DNA from: Rhyacophila brunnea
Lineage: Eukaryota; Arthropoda; Insecta; Trichoptera; Rhyacophilidae
Assembly: GCA_022495005.1 (NCBI GenBank)
Contig: JAGYXB010001020.1
Coordinates: 186,001 to 250,000, forward strand
Reading direction: 5' to 3'
DNA: 64,000 nucleotides
Position numbers and translations under genes: made by a program. The notes under the pieces are model-generated. The model was given only the letters and a program-made list of their open reading frames with translations. It ran no database searches and was not told where the DNA came from. Below, piece by piece: positions 46,595 to 58,767 of this stretch (positions are counted from its first letter, which is position 1; each line of letters starts with the position of its first letter).

Positions 46595-46965
46595 CTAGTA
46601 AATACAATTGAAATGTTAGAATCATCTACAAAGTCACTAGTGGAGCAAATTAATATTTTAAACAATACTGCTGGTAAAATAAAAAATGCTCCTGAACCAA
46701 TTGGAATAAAAATAAGTGCAAAATTAAATAGTGTTTTAAATAAAAATACTGGACTTCAAACGTTGCAGAATATTAAATCTGTTTTGGAAAATCAATTAGA
46801 TGCATCAGATTTTTATTTTTTTTCTACTTCAGATGTAGTTTTATTTACATACGCAATAATAATATCTGTAGAAGTGGAAAGAAGTTTTTCCATTTATGAC
46901 AATTTTCTAGGATCAAATCGTCAAAAATTCACTTTCGAAATTTTGAAGCATTATTTTATTATTTA
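46595..46965 (+). pseudogene. hAT-type transposase or derived protein, C-terminal fragment
   Basis: An open frame that contains the hAT dimerisation signature VEVERSFSIYDNFLGSNRQKF followed by FEILKHYFIIY. The upstream part (LVNTIEMLESSTKSLVEQIN...) is a Leu/Asn-rich, helix-like linker. The frame can be followed back through the Penelope target duplication and forward across the Helitron at 46966: host codon TAT is split as TA|T, and Cys-Asn follow at 49369. This was therefore the pre-existing locus. The left part upstream of 42736 is not recognisably coding, so an intron or truncation may lie there. Confidence 0.7.
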
Positions 46966-49367
46966 CTAGCTGACCTGGCAAACTTCGTACCGCCTCACAA
47001 TCAATAATCTTGTGTTAACTTATTAGCTGAATTAAAATACTCAAAATGAAATAAGTTCAATAAATGTGCAAAAATCAAATCAAAATGAAATAGATTACAT
47101 AGTTTTGGTTGGTTCAGATTTCGAAGCATGATAACTACCAAGTCAATCTTCAGTTGTAAATTGTGCGGTGGCAAGCCAGGCAGATCCAATAAGTTTAAAA
47201 ATTCAGTTGGATAGTTGGTTGCTTCGCCTTTATTTTACAGTCATAGTTACAGTTTATTACACAGTCGATAGATTTGAAGGAATGCATTGGACCAACGATT
47301 TCATTTTGAATTGTGAAGTTTAAGTGATCCACATCTTTTTTTTTGCCGCAAAAAATGCTCGTTCACTCAACCAATTGTGATTTTTGTGGTTAGCAATGAC
47401 GTTCGGGAACACTTTGTTGATGAGGTCGTCCTTCGCTGAGACGAAATTTCAAAAATTCAGCGGAAACGAAATCAATCAGTTCGATTCGTCGACAGGAGCA
47501 CGGCAGTTACCAATAGTCAGCAATTGCTTAGAGAAATCTTCGGCAGATGGATCGTTTAGCAATGCAACTCGCATGTTTGTCGTCAGCAGAAGTTTCTTCA
47601 CATAGCGCCACAGAGTTTATGATTTGAGGCAAGCGTTCATTTCATCGGCAGTGGTTGATCTTGGAATGACTGGTAGTGTTTGGCGGAAATTGCCAGATAG
47701 TAGACTCATTGCGCCACCAAAACATCTTGAGTAATTGCGCAGATTTTTCATAGTTTGATTGAGTGCTGCCAATGCGTATTTGTGCGCCATTGTGCATTCA
47801 TCCCAGGTGATGATTTACTTGCTACCAAAACTTTGTGTTTCGCAATACTGATTGTCGGTGTTTCAGTCGTTTGAAGGTTTAACGGCAATTTCAACGCTGA
47901 ATGAGCCATTTGACATCCTTCTAACAACGTGGCCACTACCCCAGAAGAAGCAACTGCTACAGAAATTTTGGATCTCACACGAACAGTGGCCAAAATCAAT
48001 GACATGAAAAATGTCTTTCCAGTTCCACCAGGCGCATCGAGGATAAACAAACCACCATTTCCATCATCAATTGCCTGCATTAACGTATCGTACACTTCCT
48101 TTTGTTGGGGGTTCAACATTGGTACATTCGATCGAACCGATCGGTTCAATGCATCTCGATCATATTCACGTTCACGTTCTAACTCTCGATTAAAAGCGTC
48201 ATTCATTCCACGATGTGGCGTTGGCATTCCTAACTTGACTAACAAACTGCCGCACATGAGATAACACATGTCTTCGATCAAAAGCAAAGCCTGGTTATGT
48301 ATCTCCTCGTTCACTTCGAGATCGGGATTCTCTGAACTGACACGAATTCGATGTAAAATGTCTTCTGACATGTCACCCTTGTACTTGTTCTATAGTTCAG
48401 GTGGATTTGATGGGAAGCATATTGAAATAATGATAGCAAATAATGTGCGTATCTGACTTGGAGATGCAGAAACAATTGCTACAGCGATTTTCATGTCCTA
48501 ATGAATATCGTTTTCAATCAAATTGAGCTGTTGACATGCAGCACGAAATGTTGGACACACTACACCATTGACAGTTTGAAGTAATTCAAATTATGTCGGC
48601 CCACGAACATTAATTACCATCAACAACCGCAAGTAGAAGCATTCTTCATTCTTCGGATGAATTGTGTAAATGCGACCAAGAGCATCATTAGAATGCACAT
48701 CCGGATGATCAGGAACCGCATCGCCTTGCTTCCGACGCTGAAATTTCTTCGATGAAGCGTTCAAAGTGTAATAACGTGGCATCTCAGAGTAGAGCAACGT
48801 TTGTGCAAATGGATCGCTTTGACAAATTGAAAAGAAACTGGTCAATATTGTCGCTGGAGGTGTTACAGCACGTTGAGCAACATTTGATGCATTAAAATAA
48901 ACTCGTTGACCATTCTCCAGATGCACCGCCAAATGTACAGCAGTGGGATGACGTTCATGAATGGGGAACGAGAAAATACGCCAAATTGCTTCATTGCAGC
49001 TCACATATCGACAAACTTGATAGTGCGTGATTTCATCGTTGGTATTGGGAGTTTGAACGCCAAAAACCACAATATCGCTGCCTTTGGTGACATATTTGCA
49101 GATGCATTTGATGTACTTTACTGAATTGCAATACTCATGTATCAGAGATGGCGGTGTATACGGATTTTTTTTTGTGATTTTCTTACTTTTCCAATGCGCG
49201 AGGAAGCTTCTCGAGGCCGATTTTCCATGATTTATCCGATATTTTAATAGTTATTCTGATATTCCGGGCGGAGACAAATCCAACAAAACAAAGATTATAA
49301 AAATCTGTCCAGCCGTTCTTGAGTTATAAATGGTGTAACTAACCCGACTTTGTCTTATATATATAGA
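46966..49367 (-). mobile_element. Helitron 2, internally deleted and decayed
   Basis: Minus strand: starts TCTATATATATAAGACAAAG after host A and ends ...TTTGCCAGGTCAGCTAG before host T. 2402 bp. The ends differ in sequence from Helitron 1 except for TCTATATATATAA and GGTCAGCTAG, so this is a separate subfamily. The boundaries are confirmed by the hAT reading frame continuing at 49368. Confidence 0.88.
47400..49123 (-). pseudogene. Helitron PIF1-like helicase, broken
   Basis: In minus-strand order: KYIKCICKYVTKGSDIVVFG and CNEAIWRIFSFPIHERHP (49120-48940), the post-nickase region; a gap with stops (about 48590-48370); then SVRSNVPMLNPQQKEVYDTL and the Walker A segment LFILDAPGGTGKTFFMS (about 48060-48000); then, in other frames, WDECTMAHKYALAALN (Walker B) and RCFGGAMSLLSGNFRQTLPV down to about 47600. 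Frameshifts and stops rule out function, and the N-terminal and HUH parts are missing. Confidence 0.85.
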
Positions 49368-49399
49368 TTGTAATAAAGCGTTTTCTGTTTTTGCATATA

Positions 49400-50900
49400 T
49401 ATAAAAATAAAACTGTTGAAATAAATAATTAAAAATTAAACTGTTAAAATATTATGATTTATTGTAATACTTACTTAATTTTTTAGCAACTAAGCACATA
49501 ATTATGAAATTTTAATATTATATTTTTCAATTAGGTATATCTTCATTTTTTAAGTACATATTATACATTTTTAGCACCTAATAATTCTAAGCCTATAGTC
49601 ATAATAATAACTAGAAGAGTAATATTTAAGTAGGATAATTATGATAAAAAAAATATACTAATATTTAAAATAATTTAAAACTAACAGCAAGAAGGGCCAG
49701 GCATTATTTTGTATATTTAAAAAATAAGTAGTAGGTAATTATAGTATATTCAGTTGGTAATGTCCCTTTAAGGAGAATGAAACTGGTCCAAAATTTAATT
49801 AAAAAAGTGGAATAAGTACTATAAAATTGTGTTTCATTTATTTAAATAAATAATCATTAATCAAATAATTATAGTATATATTATTACATGGCTGCGCTTT
49901 TCAGTGAACTATAATATGACGAAATGATTTGGAAGCTGGGAAAAGGGGATATACCAACGATGCCAGACACTAACATTTAATGATGATGAAGCTATCTCCG
50001 TGGTCTGGGTTTCACCACTCACTAGCACTACTACCACTCGAGCGCGTTAACATTTATAGAGTCACCCTGTGCGCGCTAAGTGACAGACAAAACCAGTGCA
50101 CGTAATGATGCCATAATATGTCACAGGTTATATATGTATACATTCAACCGGTTTAAGAATTATTAGTTAACCTGGCAAGGATAATTATAATATTTGGTTG
50201 GTAAGACTTTTATAATATAATATTGTATATGTCCGCCATTATTGGCCCGAACATTATATTATTAAAATAATAGAATACATTAGTAATACTAATAATAAAT
50301 TATTATACTAATAAAAAAGATACCAAAATGCAAAAGAAAGCATTCCATTCTCTAAGAATGCTAGAAAATGTACAATAAAAATTAATGATAGTTAAATCTA
50401 TGGACTGAATAAAAACAAACCAAAATTGCGAGTAGAAATGCATTTAGCACGCGTGTATACGGGTTAGATTATTCTTTAGACATAAAATCGGTTAGAGTAA
50501 GATTATAATAAAGGACTTAGTGAAGCTAGACGTGAAGCCGGTAAATAGTGGTTTGATTGATGTACTTAGGGCAAAACTGGGAGTTCATTATTGTATGCTA
50601 AAATATAGTTTTTTTTTCGGGCGAAATATAAAGTTTCTAGTCAATATTTTTAATTGATTTAATAGAAAATATGGTTAAATGTGCTGTATTCAAATAGCCA
50701 TACCGATGGTATAGCCATAATGTTTCATAATATGTAATTAAATAATGATAAAACTGAGGTTATGCTTTGCTTCACAAGCAAACAAAACGGCTTCATTTTG
50801 TCCTCTTTACTTAGTATTATTGTTGAGAGATTCAATCAACTAGATTTACCTGTTTTTTAAACCATGTTTCATCGTAAAAAAATCATACAAGACCACAATA
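49400..50900. other. Intergenic DNA, nothing recognised
   Basis: A+T-rich. A G+C-richer patch around 49915-50125 has no recognised coding content. Confidence 0.45.
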
Positions 50901-50907
50901 TGTAGAA

Positions 50908-50972
50908 TGTATTAACATAATATGTTTATTTTTACGAGAAACGGATATTAGCCACTTGGTTAACCTATTAGA
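50908..50972 (-). repeat. SINE fragment (minus strand)
   Basis: tttttacgagaaacggat and tagccacttggttaacc are complementary to the body of the 29511-type SINE (cgtaaaaa and gtggctgac regions). Neither the head nor the tail is present. Confidence 0.55.
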
Positions 50973-51160
50973 TTAATACTTTGGGTACAAACACACATCG
51001 AAAACAGCATGTATATTTTTATATATATTATATCGGGCCCCACGACATTATATGCCAACATGCGTCTGGCAATCCATTGTACCTACACCGATAATGAAAT
51101 GTCTATTATAACTTAAAAACGAACAAACCAATATTATTGCATTATTAACTACATTAATAT

Positions 51161-51399
51161 GGTGGCCGCGCGGCTTAAGCGTTGGACTATCACGCCGTGG
51201 GTCTCAGGTTCGAATCCTGGGTTTGGCAAGTACACATATTGTTTTTCAATTTGTGTGTGAGTCAGGGTATGGACCTAATAGGTTGAGCAAGTGGCTGACA
51301 TCCATTTCTCGTAAAAACAACATCTGTTAATACAAACCTCTACCCTGTGGAGGCCCATATGATCCTATTAGGATCGGACATGGTAAAAAAAAAAAAAAA
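51161..51399 (+). repeat. tRNA-derived SINE, copy 3 (best preserved)
   Basis: ggtggccgcgcggcttaagc head, canonical B box ggttcgaatcc (51207-51217), body gtggctgacatccatttctc, end gatcctattaggatcggac and a run of about 15 A (51384-51398). The intact poly-A and perfect B box suggest the youngest of the copies here. Confidence 0.88.
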
Positions 51400-52485
51400 T
51401 ATGATCAGTACAAGTAGTGAAGGATGGAGGTAGGCTGAAAAGATTCGACATAAATAATGCACACTAATCTTTTTCAGGCATACTTATTTGTTTTCAGTAA
51501 ACTAAAAAACAGGTTATAGATTCAATTGGTTGTAGTTTTTAAAATTCAAGTAAACTCTACCATTTTAAATTTGTATTCTTAATTCAATGACTGATAAAAT
51601 TTAGTGTACAAAATTTTTGTCGGCTTTCCTAAGCCTAACTCCACCCTCCGTCACTGCTAGGTAACGTATACTAAACGTTTATTTTGATTTTTGATATCTT
51701 AAATGAAACTTTATAATATACTTAATTATATTGCAGTATTTCAAATAATTATGTAATAATGTCTCTGTTGTTAATCATAATGCAAAGTCAAGCGTCAAGC
51801 GTCAAGCTGTTGTCTAAGCTTTCACAATAAAAAATGGGTATTGTACTATGATAATGGATTAGAAAATAACTTATTTTAATAAACTTTGAGTCGGGCCAAG
51901 GTGTTTAATATTTTATTAGAATCAAATAACAGTATACATGGACCACCGTGAATATTAAATAAGGGAGTATAAACAAAATCTATCTCAATTTGACCATCCC
52001 AAAACTTTTCCATCAGTAAGTTGAGATTAACTAATGCATAAATGTTATATGTCAATAAATACATAAATAATGGTAAGTATTATAGATAATATACTCAAAG
52101 AAGAAACATAAAAAAATGATATCATTTTGATATTACAGTAAAAAGTAAATACGAATGGAAGTTAAAATATTATTTATTTACTAATTTATTACCTCAAAAA
52201 CTATTTTTTTATTCAACGAATAATTAATAAGATTTGAGAACGAAACATTATATATATGGAATAAGCGATTGGAATGTGGTGAATAAGTAATTAGAAAAGC
52301 AGATTGGCGCAAATCCAGCGATTACAGGTTCGATAGAAAAATATTGTGGAGAATATTGATCAAATCTTTCCAAAGAGAATAAGTTTTATGAACCCATTTT
52401 TTTTGAAAATATAATATTTTTTTTAATTCAATTTCTTCTTCCATTATGTAATACTGATACTGATATCGGATGGTAGTAACCATCG
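51400..52485. other. Intergenic DNA, nothing recognised
   Basis: A+T-rich; includes a short tandem duplication (caagcgtcaagcgtcaagc, near 51789-51807). Confidence 0.5.
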
Positions 52486-52489
52486 GGGC

Positions 52490-52627
52490 GATCGTATTTG
52501 CCTGCTGCATCCTGCAATCAGTTGCATCGCAATGAAAAACAATATGTGTATTTGCCACACACAGTATTCGAACCTGGGACCTACAATATTATAAACCGAC
52601 GCGTTAGCCACTCGGCCGTCATGGGCG
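52490..52627 (-). repeat. tRNA-derived SINE head (minus strand)
   Basis: On the minus strand: gacggccgagtggctaacgc (A box), then B box caggttcgaatac, then ggcaaatacacatattg as in the other SINE copies, then a different body (caactgattgcaggatgca). The head looks Ser/Leu-tRNA-like. It may be a chimera of SINE modules. Confidence 0.6.
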
Positions 52628-52629
52628 TT

Positions 52630-53705
52630 AAAAATATGTAGATGTAATTTAACACAATTTATAAAAATACACTTAAAATTATTTTAATTTATTTTATATT
52701 CATATACCTATATTAATTTAAAAATAGTTGATGATTTTTTAAAATAAATATAAAATTCATTAAAACTATGAATCATTTAAAATTAATAAAAAAGGATGCT
52801 TTAAGCATTTAACGAATACCCAGTTATTAGGTTTTTTTTAAGTTTATCCTTAACTTTCTTTTTTAATGTTTATGTATTGATTCATTTAAACACTATAAAA
52901 TAGAGACTAATAAAACTTTTCAATAATTATTAATGGTATTAAATTGGAAGCTTCATATTTTTCCGCTAGGTGCCTCTAGTAAGCAGATCAATGAAAAGCA
53001 TTGTACTACTATACTTTAATGGTAGAATTTTTCTTGCATAATATGCTGGGAAATGTCGTGTTACTGTAGTAATTTATATATTTAAAGGTACGCAGAACTT
53101 CTACGCCTTTTCCTCAATATCTATTAAATTGGTTACCCAGTCATTCAAATGAATGGTCAAAACGATTCACGTGTTATCCTTCATTTAATTTATATCTAGT
53201 TAATATGGTTTTTACCTTCTACTTCTCTTTTTTAAATGTGACGTATAACTATTTCAAAAAAGAGCATTCAATTATGATTAAGATGACTGGTAGTAGAAGG
53301 TTAAAGAACATATATATAAAAATAACTCACGGATCATGGCGGAAGTTAATAATAATGATCATTAGCTAATATATAATATATACCTATAATGATATTTTTG
53401 AATTCTGATTTTGAAAGATTATTATATAATACGTAGTTGAGATTCTGCGTAAACATGAATCATTTTTCAAAATAGATTATTTTGATAATATTTATAGAAA
53501 TAAGCGAAAAAGATTATTAATATTATTTCTCCAACAAAATAATGATCACAAAGATAGCCAACAGTTTTTCTTTTCACAACAAAAATATGTTTAGGTAATT
53601 ATTGAAAACAATCATCCCTACTTGTTATAAGAAATATTCGGTTTCCGTTTGCAACTTAATACTGCACCCAAAATAGATACGCTATATAAATAAATGTTAT
53701 ATTTA
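52630..53705. other. Intergenic DNA, nothing recognised
   Basis: A+T-rich without assigned features. Confidence 0.5.
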
Positions 53706-53933
53706 TAGTACAGTGGTCGGCAACCTACTACCCGCGGGTAATTGAATTACAAACTGCAACATTTTGAGTTACCCGCCAAGAAAATGGTAATATATTTTTT
53801 TTTCATATTATTATTTTTTGGAATAAATAATCTGGAATTAGAATACCTTGAATTCAAATGATCAGTTCTATATGGACAAATAAATTTTAAGTTCTTCGCC
53901 AGCATCTTGGAAATATAAAAAAAAACGATCACA

Positions 53934-54116
53934 TGAATGCAATATCATCATGCTGGGCGTGATTACCACAAAATTTTTCATGCTTTTCATGTGTCCAAAA
54001 TACTCTGCAAAATCGATTAATACCAGATAATCTTGATTCCTGTGTTCGACTTAAGACAACTACGTATTTGCCAAATGTTGAAAAACTTGCAAAAAAAATC
54101 AAAACCAAGGAAGCCA
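53934..54116 (+). pseudogene. hAT transposase C-terminal remnant
   Basis: Broken frame: NRLIPDNLDSCVRLKTTTY and then PNVEKLAKKIKTK, the R.RL.D.NL..C.RL.T..Y.P.I..L pattern at the end of GTF2I-repeat-like and ZBED-like hAT transposases. A stop interrupts the segment just upstream. Confidence 0.6.
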
Positions 54117-54182
54117 CTGATAAAAATATTATATTAAGTATATTTAGGTTTTTACAAAATAAATTTATATTTAAACATACAT

Positions 54183-54189
<7 letters not shown>

Positions 54190-54213
<24 letters not shown>
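54190..54213. repeat. (AT)n microsatellite inside the hAT element
   Basis: Uninterrupted alternating AT of about 24 bp. Confidence 0.85.
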
Positions 54214-54873
54214 GAATATATCTTTACTTAGGTAAGTAGTTATGTATATATTTTTTTATTTTATAATAATAAAAATGTTTTCTAAAAATATTAAAGTTTG
54301 TTTGAAACTTTTCCCTACTAGCCAAATAAATTTTTCAAAATTGATTTTTTTTTACCCAGTCTCTCAAAAGGTTACCGACCGCTGCTATAGTATGCTTATT
54401 TGATCTATGAGGCCATTTATAGAAACTAATAATTTGATTTTGATTTGAAATACGTATGTCTGGAATTACGCATCACGCTTTAAAAAGTTATTATTGAGAA
54501 GTGGGTAGAAAATATTATTCTAAGACTTGATGGAAATTAAATTAAATCTCTACATGATTCAAGTTTTTTACGTATTTTCCATTATGTCTAAAGATGTTGT
54601 AAGGAAAACCACGCTTTATTTAAAAAAAAAAAAAAAATAGAATAGTACAAAACTTAAATCATTTTACAAATAATGCACTTCAAAATCAAGACTCTTCTTT
54701 AATGGCCCACATACTCAACCTAGATCAAAAAAGAACTTTTATGATATGTTCAAAGCATTCGCCTGAACATTCCTTAAACGTTATAGATAATCTATTTATA
54801 TAATTTTGAAGCCTTATTATTCTTTAAATTTATTTTAAACATTTGACGACTGCATAAAGTATTTTATTACATA

Positions 54874-56500
54874 CTAGCTGAAGTACCCGGCTTCACACGG
54901 GGTCGCTTCGTGGTTATATTTATCTTAGATATTTGAAAAATAATAAGAGGTAATTATTTCTTTAATATTAAAATATCTGTGTAATACAGTATGGCAATAT
55001 GAAAATAATTATAATAGGAGTAAAGGTCAAACATAAGAACACTAAATTAAAATCGAATCCAAAATATGAAAACGTTATTAATGTTATAAATATGTAGTAA
55101 AAAAAAAATCAAAATTGGATGGAACAAACAAACAACAAACTTTGTATGTTATATAATAATAATTTAGAAACCGCACGTAACTGACAAAAGTTTCATCGCA
55201 ATCTGATGAATGGTATAGGAACGCATACGAATAGTAGAAGAAGATGATTTTCTAATTCAGAAACCTTCGTGGGCATGTGCATGACAACTCACCAAAGTTT
55301 CATTGCAATCGGATTAATGGTATAGGAACGCATACGAATAGAAGAAGAAGAAGATGGTTGTACTAATTCAAAAACCTTCGCGGGCTTGCGCACAACAACT
55401 GGTCAAAATTTCATCACAATCGGATGAATGGCATAAGAACGCATACAAATAGAAGAAGAAAAAGATGATTGTAGTAATTCAGAAACCTTTGCGGGCAAGG
55501 GCACAACAACTCACCAAAGTTTCATTGCAATCGGATGAATGGTATAGGAACGCATACGAATAGAAGAAGAAGAAGATTGTTGTACTAATTAAAAAACCAT
55601 TGCGGGTGTTACCACAACAACTGATGATGGTTTCATTGCAATCGGATGAATGGTATAGGGACCATACGAATAAAAGAAGATAGAATGAAGAAGAAGAAGA
55701 AGATAGTTGTACTAATTCAGAAACCTTTGCGGGTGTTGGCACAATTACTGACGAAAATTTTATTGCAATCGGATGAATGGAATAGGAACGCATACGAATA
55801 GAAGAATATAGAATAGAAGAAGAAGAAGAAGAAGATGGTTGTACTAATTCAAAAACCATTGCGGGTGTTACCACAACAACTGACGAAGGTTTCATCGCAA
55901 TCGGATGAATGGTATAGGGACCATACGAATAAAAGAAGATAGAATGAAGAAGAAGAAGAAAATGATGATTTTTCTAATTTAGAAACCTTCATGGGTGTGC
56001 ATACAACCACTTGCCAAAATTTCATTGCAATCGGATGAATGGTATAGGAACCATACGAATAAAAGGAGATAGAATGAAGAAAAAGAAGAAGATGATGATT
56101 TTTCTAATTTAGAAACCTTTATGGGTGTGCATACAACCACTTACCAAAATTTCATTGCAATCGGGTGAATGGTATAGGAACCATACGAATAAAAGAAAAT
56201 ATAATGAAGAAGAAGAAGAAGATGATGATTTTTCTAATTTAGAAACCTTTATGGGTATGCATACAACCACCTACCAAAATTTCATTGCAATCGGATGAAT
56301 GGTATAGGAACGCATACAGACACACAGACAGACAGACATACAGACAGACAGACATTCATTTTATATATTAGTATAGCCTATACTCTTCCCGCAAGTGCAA
56401 GCAATAAGTTTACAAAGTTTTATCGCAATCGGATGAACGGTATGGCTGCGCAATAAATACGAACAAACAAACACACAAATATTAATTTTTATATATTAGA
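54874..56500 (-). mobile_element. Non-autonomous Helitron 3 with internal minisatellite
   Basis: Minus strand: starts TCTAATATATAAAAATTAAT after host A, ends ...GAAGCCGGGTACTTCAGCTAG before host T. The surrounding foldback sequence (ttacata|taatagtattc) is restored across the A|T junction. No Rep-helicase sequence. A second 5'-end-like sequence (ACTAATATATAAAATGAATG, near 56354-56373) lies inside, so the element looks like two tandem 5' ends on one 3' end. Confidence 0.82.
55190..56340. repeat. Minisatellite array within Helitron 3
   Basis: About ten units, first near 108-112 bp and then near 130 bp. Each contains a core close to ttcattgcaatcggatgaat, then ggtataggaacgcatacgaa, a (gaa)n stretch and a ctaattcagaaacctt segment. 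The longer units gained an extra gaagatagaat-type piece. Open frames on the minus strand here are low-complexity shadows. Confidence 0.88.
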
Positions 56501-56658
56501 TAATAGTATTCTTTTAACCTCTCGATGAATATAGTCATATTTCAGTACATCCATCTGCAGTGGTGTTAATATTTTTTAGATTTATTAATTTTTAAACGCA
56601 TTTATAAAGCCAATAGTAAAATTAATGTTAACATTATATATAGTGAAATATTTACCAT

Positions 56659-56842
56659 CATCATCAGGGGCGCGACACGGTGTGGGTTCTGGCCTCCTCC
56701 AACAGCTCCCTCCACCTGTCCCTATCCAGTGTGGCCGCTTTCCAATTTGGTACCCCCAGAATACGGCAGTCACTGGCAGCTCCATCTAACCAGCGAATCT
56801 TTGGCCTCCCTCTTCTTCTACGTCCTATTGGATTGCTGGACA
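56659..56842 (-). mobile_element. RTE-like retrotransposon 3' fragment with 15-bp target duplication
   Basis: Flanked by tgaaatatttaccat at 56644-56658 and 56843-56857. On the minus strand it encodes the RT C-terminus (GRRRRGRPKIRWLDG, SDCRILGVPNWKAATLDRDR, LLEEARTH, stop) and ends in a gatgatgatg tail. Insertion as a 184-bp 5'-truncated copy. Confidence 0.92.
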
Positions 56843-57270
56843 TGAAATATTTACCATACGAAATTATATTTATAATCTCTGTGATCTCAAATTTGACATT
56901 AGGCAAAATTAGGCATTTTATTAATCACAAAATGGGCACGATTACCACATTTGAAGATAATTCTAAAGATATTGATTTTAAGCTATGTCTTTGACCAAGC
57001 AAATGTGATAAAACATCCTACGAATAATGATTTTTTTATATTAATTATTGACCTAAGAAGAATGTAGAATTTTTTTGAAATACGTCATTTCTATTAGCAT
57101 TTCCCAGTGGTTAGGCTACAACATACGGCTGTAGCCATAAATTGACAAACAATAACTGAAGTAGGGTGTTTGAACGTACCTAACCGAAAAAAACGATTTT
57201 TTTCTTATTAAATTTTTTAACATACCTACATAATTTCAAAATACTTCTAGAAATATAAATAAATATATTG

Positions 57271-57369
57271 ACTATGTCTGTTCCTAAAAAGATCACATAG
57301 ACCTCCACAGAACGGAGGTTTGTATTAACAGATTTTTGTTTATACGAGAAATGCATTTTAGCCACTTGC
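57271..57369 (-). repeat. SINE, 3' half, split by a foldback element
   Basis: Minus-strand SINE of the 29511 family: aggtttgtattaacagat, tacgagaaatgca and agccacttgcttaa match the complement of the SINE body. It breaks at the TTAA where the foldback 57374-58767 starts, and continues at 58768. Confidence 0.7.
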
Positions 57370-57373
57370 TTAA

Positions 57374-58767
57374 GGGGGGACATGCTCGTCGAAGGTCAAA
57401 ATTGAGTTTTTATTGTATATTCAAACCATGATCCTGGACACTCCTTAAACGTTGTAGATGATCTATTTATATAATTTTGAAGCCTTATTATTCTTTATAG
57501 TTATTTTAAACATTTGATGACTGCATAAAGTATTTTTGTTACATAAAATAGTATTCTTTTAAACCTCTCGCTCTAATGTTTTAGAATATAGTCATATTTC
57601 GGTACATAACTGTGCAGTGGTGTTAAGATTTTTTACATTTATTAATTTTTAAACGCATTTATAAAACCATTAGCATAATTTATTACGAGATAATTTTTGT
57701 AAAATATTCACGATAAAAAATTATATTGATAATCTCTGTGATCCCAAATTTGACAAGAATTAGGCATTTTATTATTCAAAAAATCGGCAAGAATAACACA
57801 TTTCAAGATGATTCTAAAGATATTTATTATAAGCTATGTCTTTGACCATTCAAGTGTGATAAACATCTTATGAATAATGATTGCTTTATAATAATTATTG
57901 ACCTAAGAATAAGGTAGTGTTTTTTTGAAATACGCTATTTCTTTTGTCATTCCCTAGTGGTTAAGCTACAACATACGGCCGTAGCCATGAATTAACAAAC
58001 TATAATTGAAGTATGGAGTAAAATGATTTTAACGCGCGTATTTGAACATGTACCGTTTAAAAAAAAATTAAAAAAAATTCGGTTAGGTACATGTTCAAAC
58101 ACGCGCGTTAACATAATTTTACTTCCTACTTTAATTATAGTTTTTCAATTTATGGCTACGGCCGTATGTTGTAGCTTAACCACTAGGGAATGACAAAAGA
58201 AATGGCGTATTTCAAAAAAACACTACCTTATTCTTAGGTCAATAATTATTATAAAGCAATCATTATTCATAAGATGTTTATCACACTTGAATGGTCAAAG
58301 ACATAGCTTATAATAAATATCTTTAGAATCATCTTCAAATGTGTTAATCTTGCCGATTTTTTGAATAATAAAATGCCTAATTCTTGTCAAATTTGGGATC
58401 ACAGAGATTATCAAAATAATTTTTTATCGTGAATATTTTACAAAAATTATCTCGATAATAAATTATACTAATGGTTTTATAAATGCGTTTAAAAATTAAT
58501 AAATGTAAAAAATCTTAACACCACTGCACAGTTATGTACCGAAATATGACTATATTCTAAAACATTAGAGCGAGAGGTTTAAAAGAATACTATTTTATGT
58601 AACAAAAATACTTTATGCAGTCATCAAATGTTTAAAATAACTATAAAGGATAATAAGGCTTCAAAATTATATAAATAGATTATCTACAACGTTTAAGGAG
58701 TGTCCAGGATCATGGTTTGAAAATACAATAAAAACTCAATTTTGACCTTCGACGAGCATGTCCCCCC
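57374..58767. mobile_element. Full-length foldback element, second intact copy, 1394 bp
   Basis: Same palindromic structure and same ggggggacatgctcgtcg ends as 6406-7794, with arms near 57374-58053 and 58085-58767. Left flank TTAA (57370-57373); the right flank is taga, so the duplication is degraded on that side. The arms are very similar to each other and to the other full copy, suggesting recent activity or arm-to-arm homogenisation. Confidence 0.85.

Larger units (their letters stand above)
53711..54384 (+). mobile_element. Deleted hAT transposon
   Basis: Ends cagtggtcggcaacct and aggttaccgaccgctg form 16-bp inverted repeats with two mismatches. Flanking 8-mers are ttatagta (53703-53710) and ctatagta (54385-54392), 7 of 8 matching. 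674 bp, internally deleted, with a small transposase remnant. Confidence 0.8.
54703..57198 (+). mobile_element. Old single-arm foldback copy carrying two later insertions
   Basis: Follows TTAA at 54699-54702 and starts tggcccacatactcaacc. It matches one arm of the foldback family in three pieces (54703-54873, 56501-56658, 56858-57198), ending at the apex (gtttgaacgtacc). The gaps are exactly the Helitron at 54874-56500 and the RTE fragment at 56659-56842. Divergence from the full copies is similar to that of 23874-24578. Confidence 0.8.

Noticed and set aside
55479..55895. Minus-strand Ser-rich ORF of about 138 codons
   Set aside because: Translation of the (gaa)n minisatellite in Helitron 3; low complexity and repeat-derived.
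55190..56340. CRISPR-like array
   Set aside because: Unit length, lack of unique spacers, eukaryotic setting and Helitron ends show a minisatellite.
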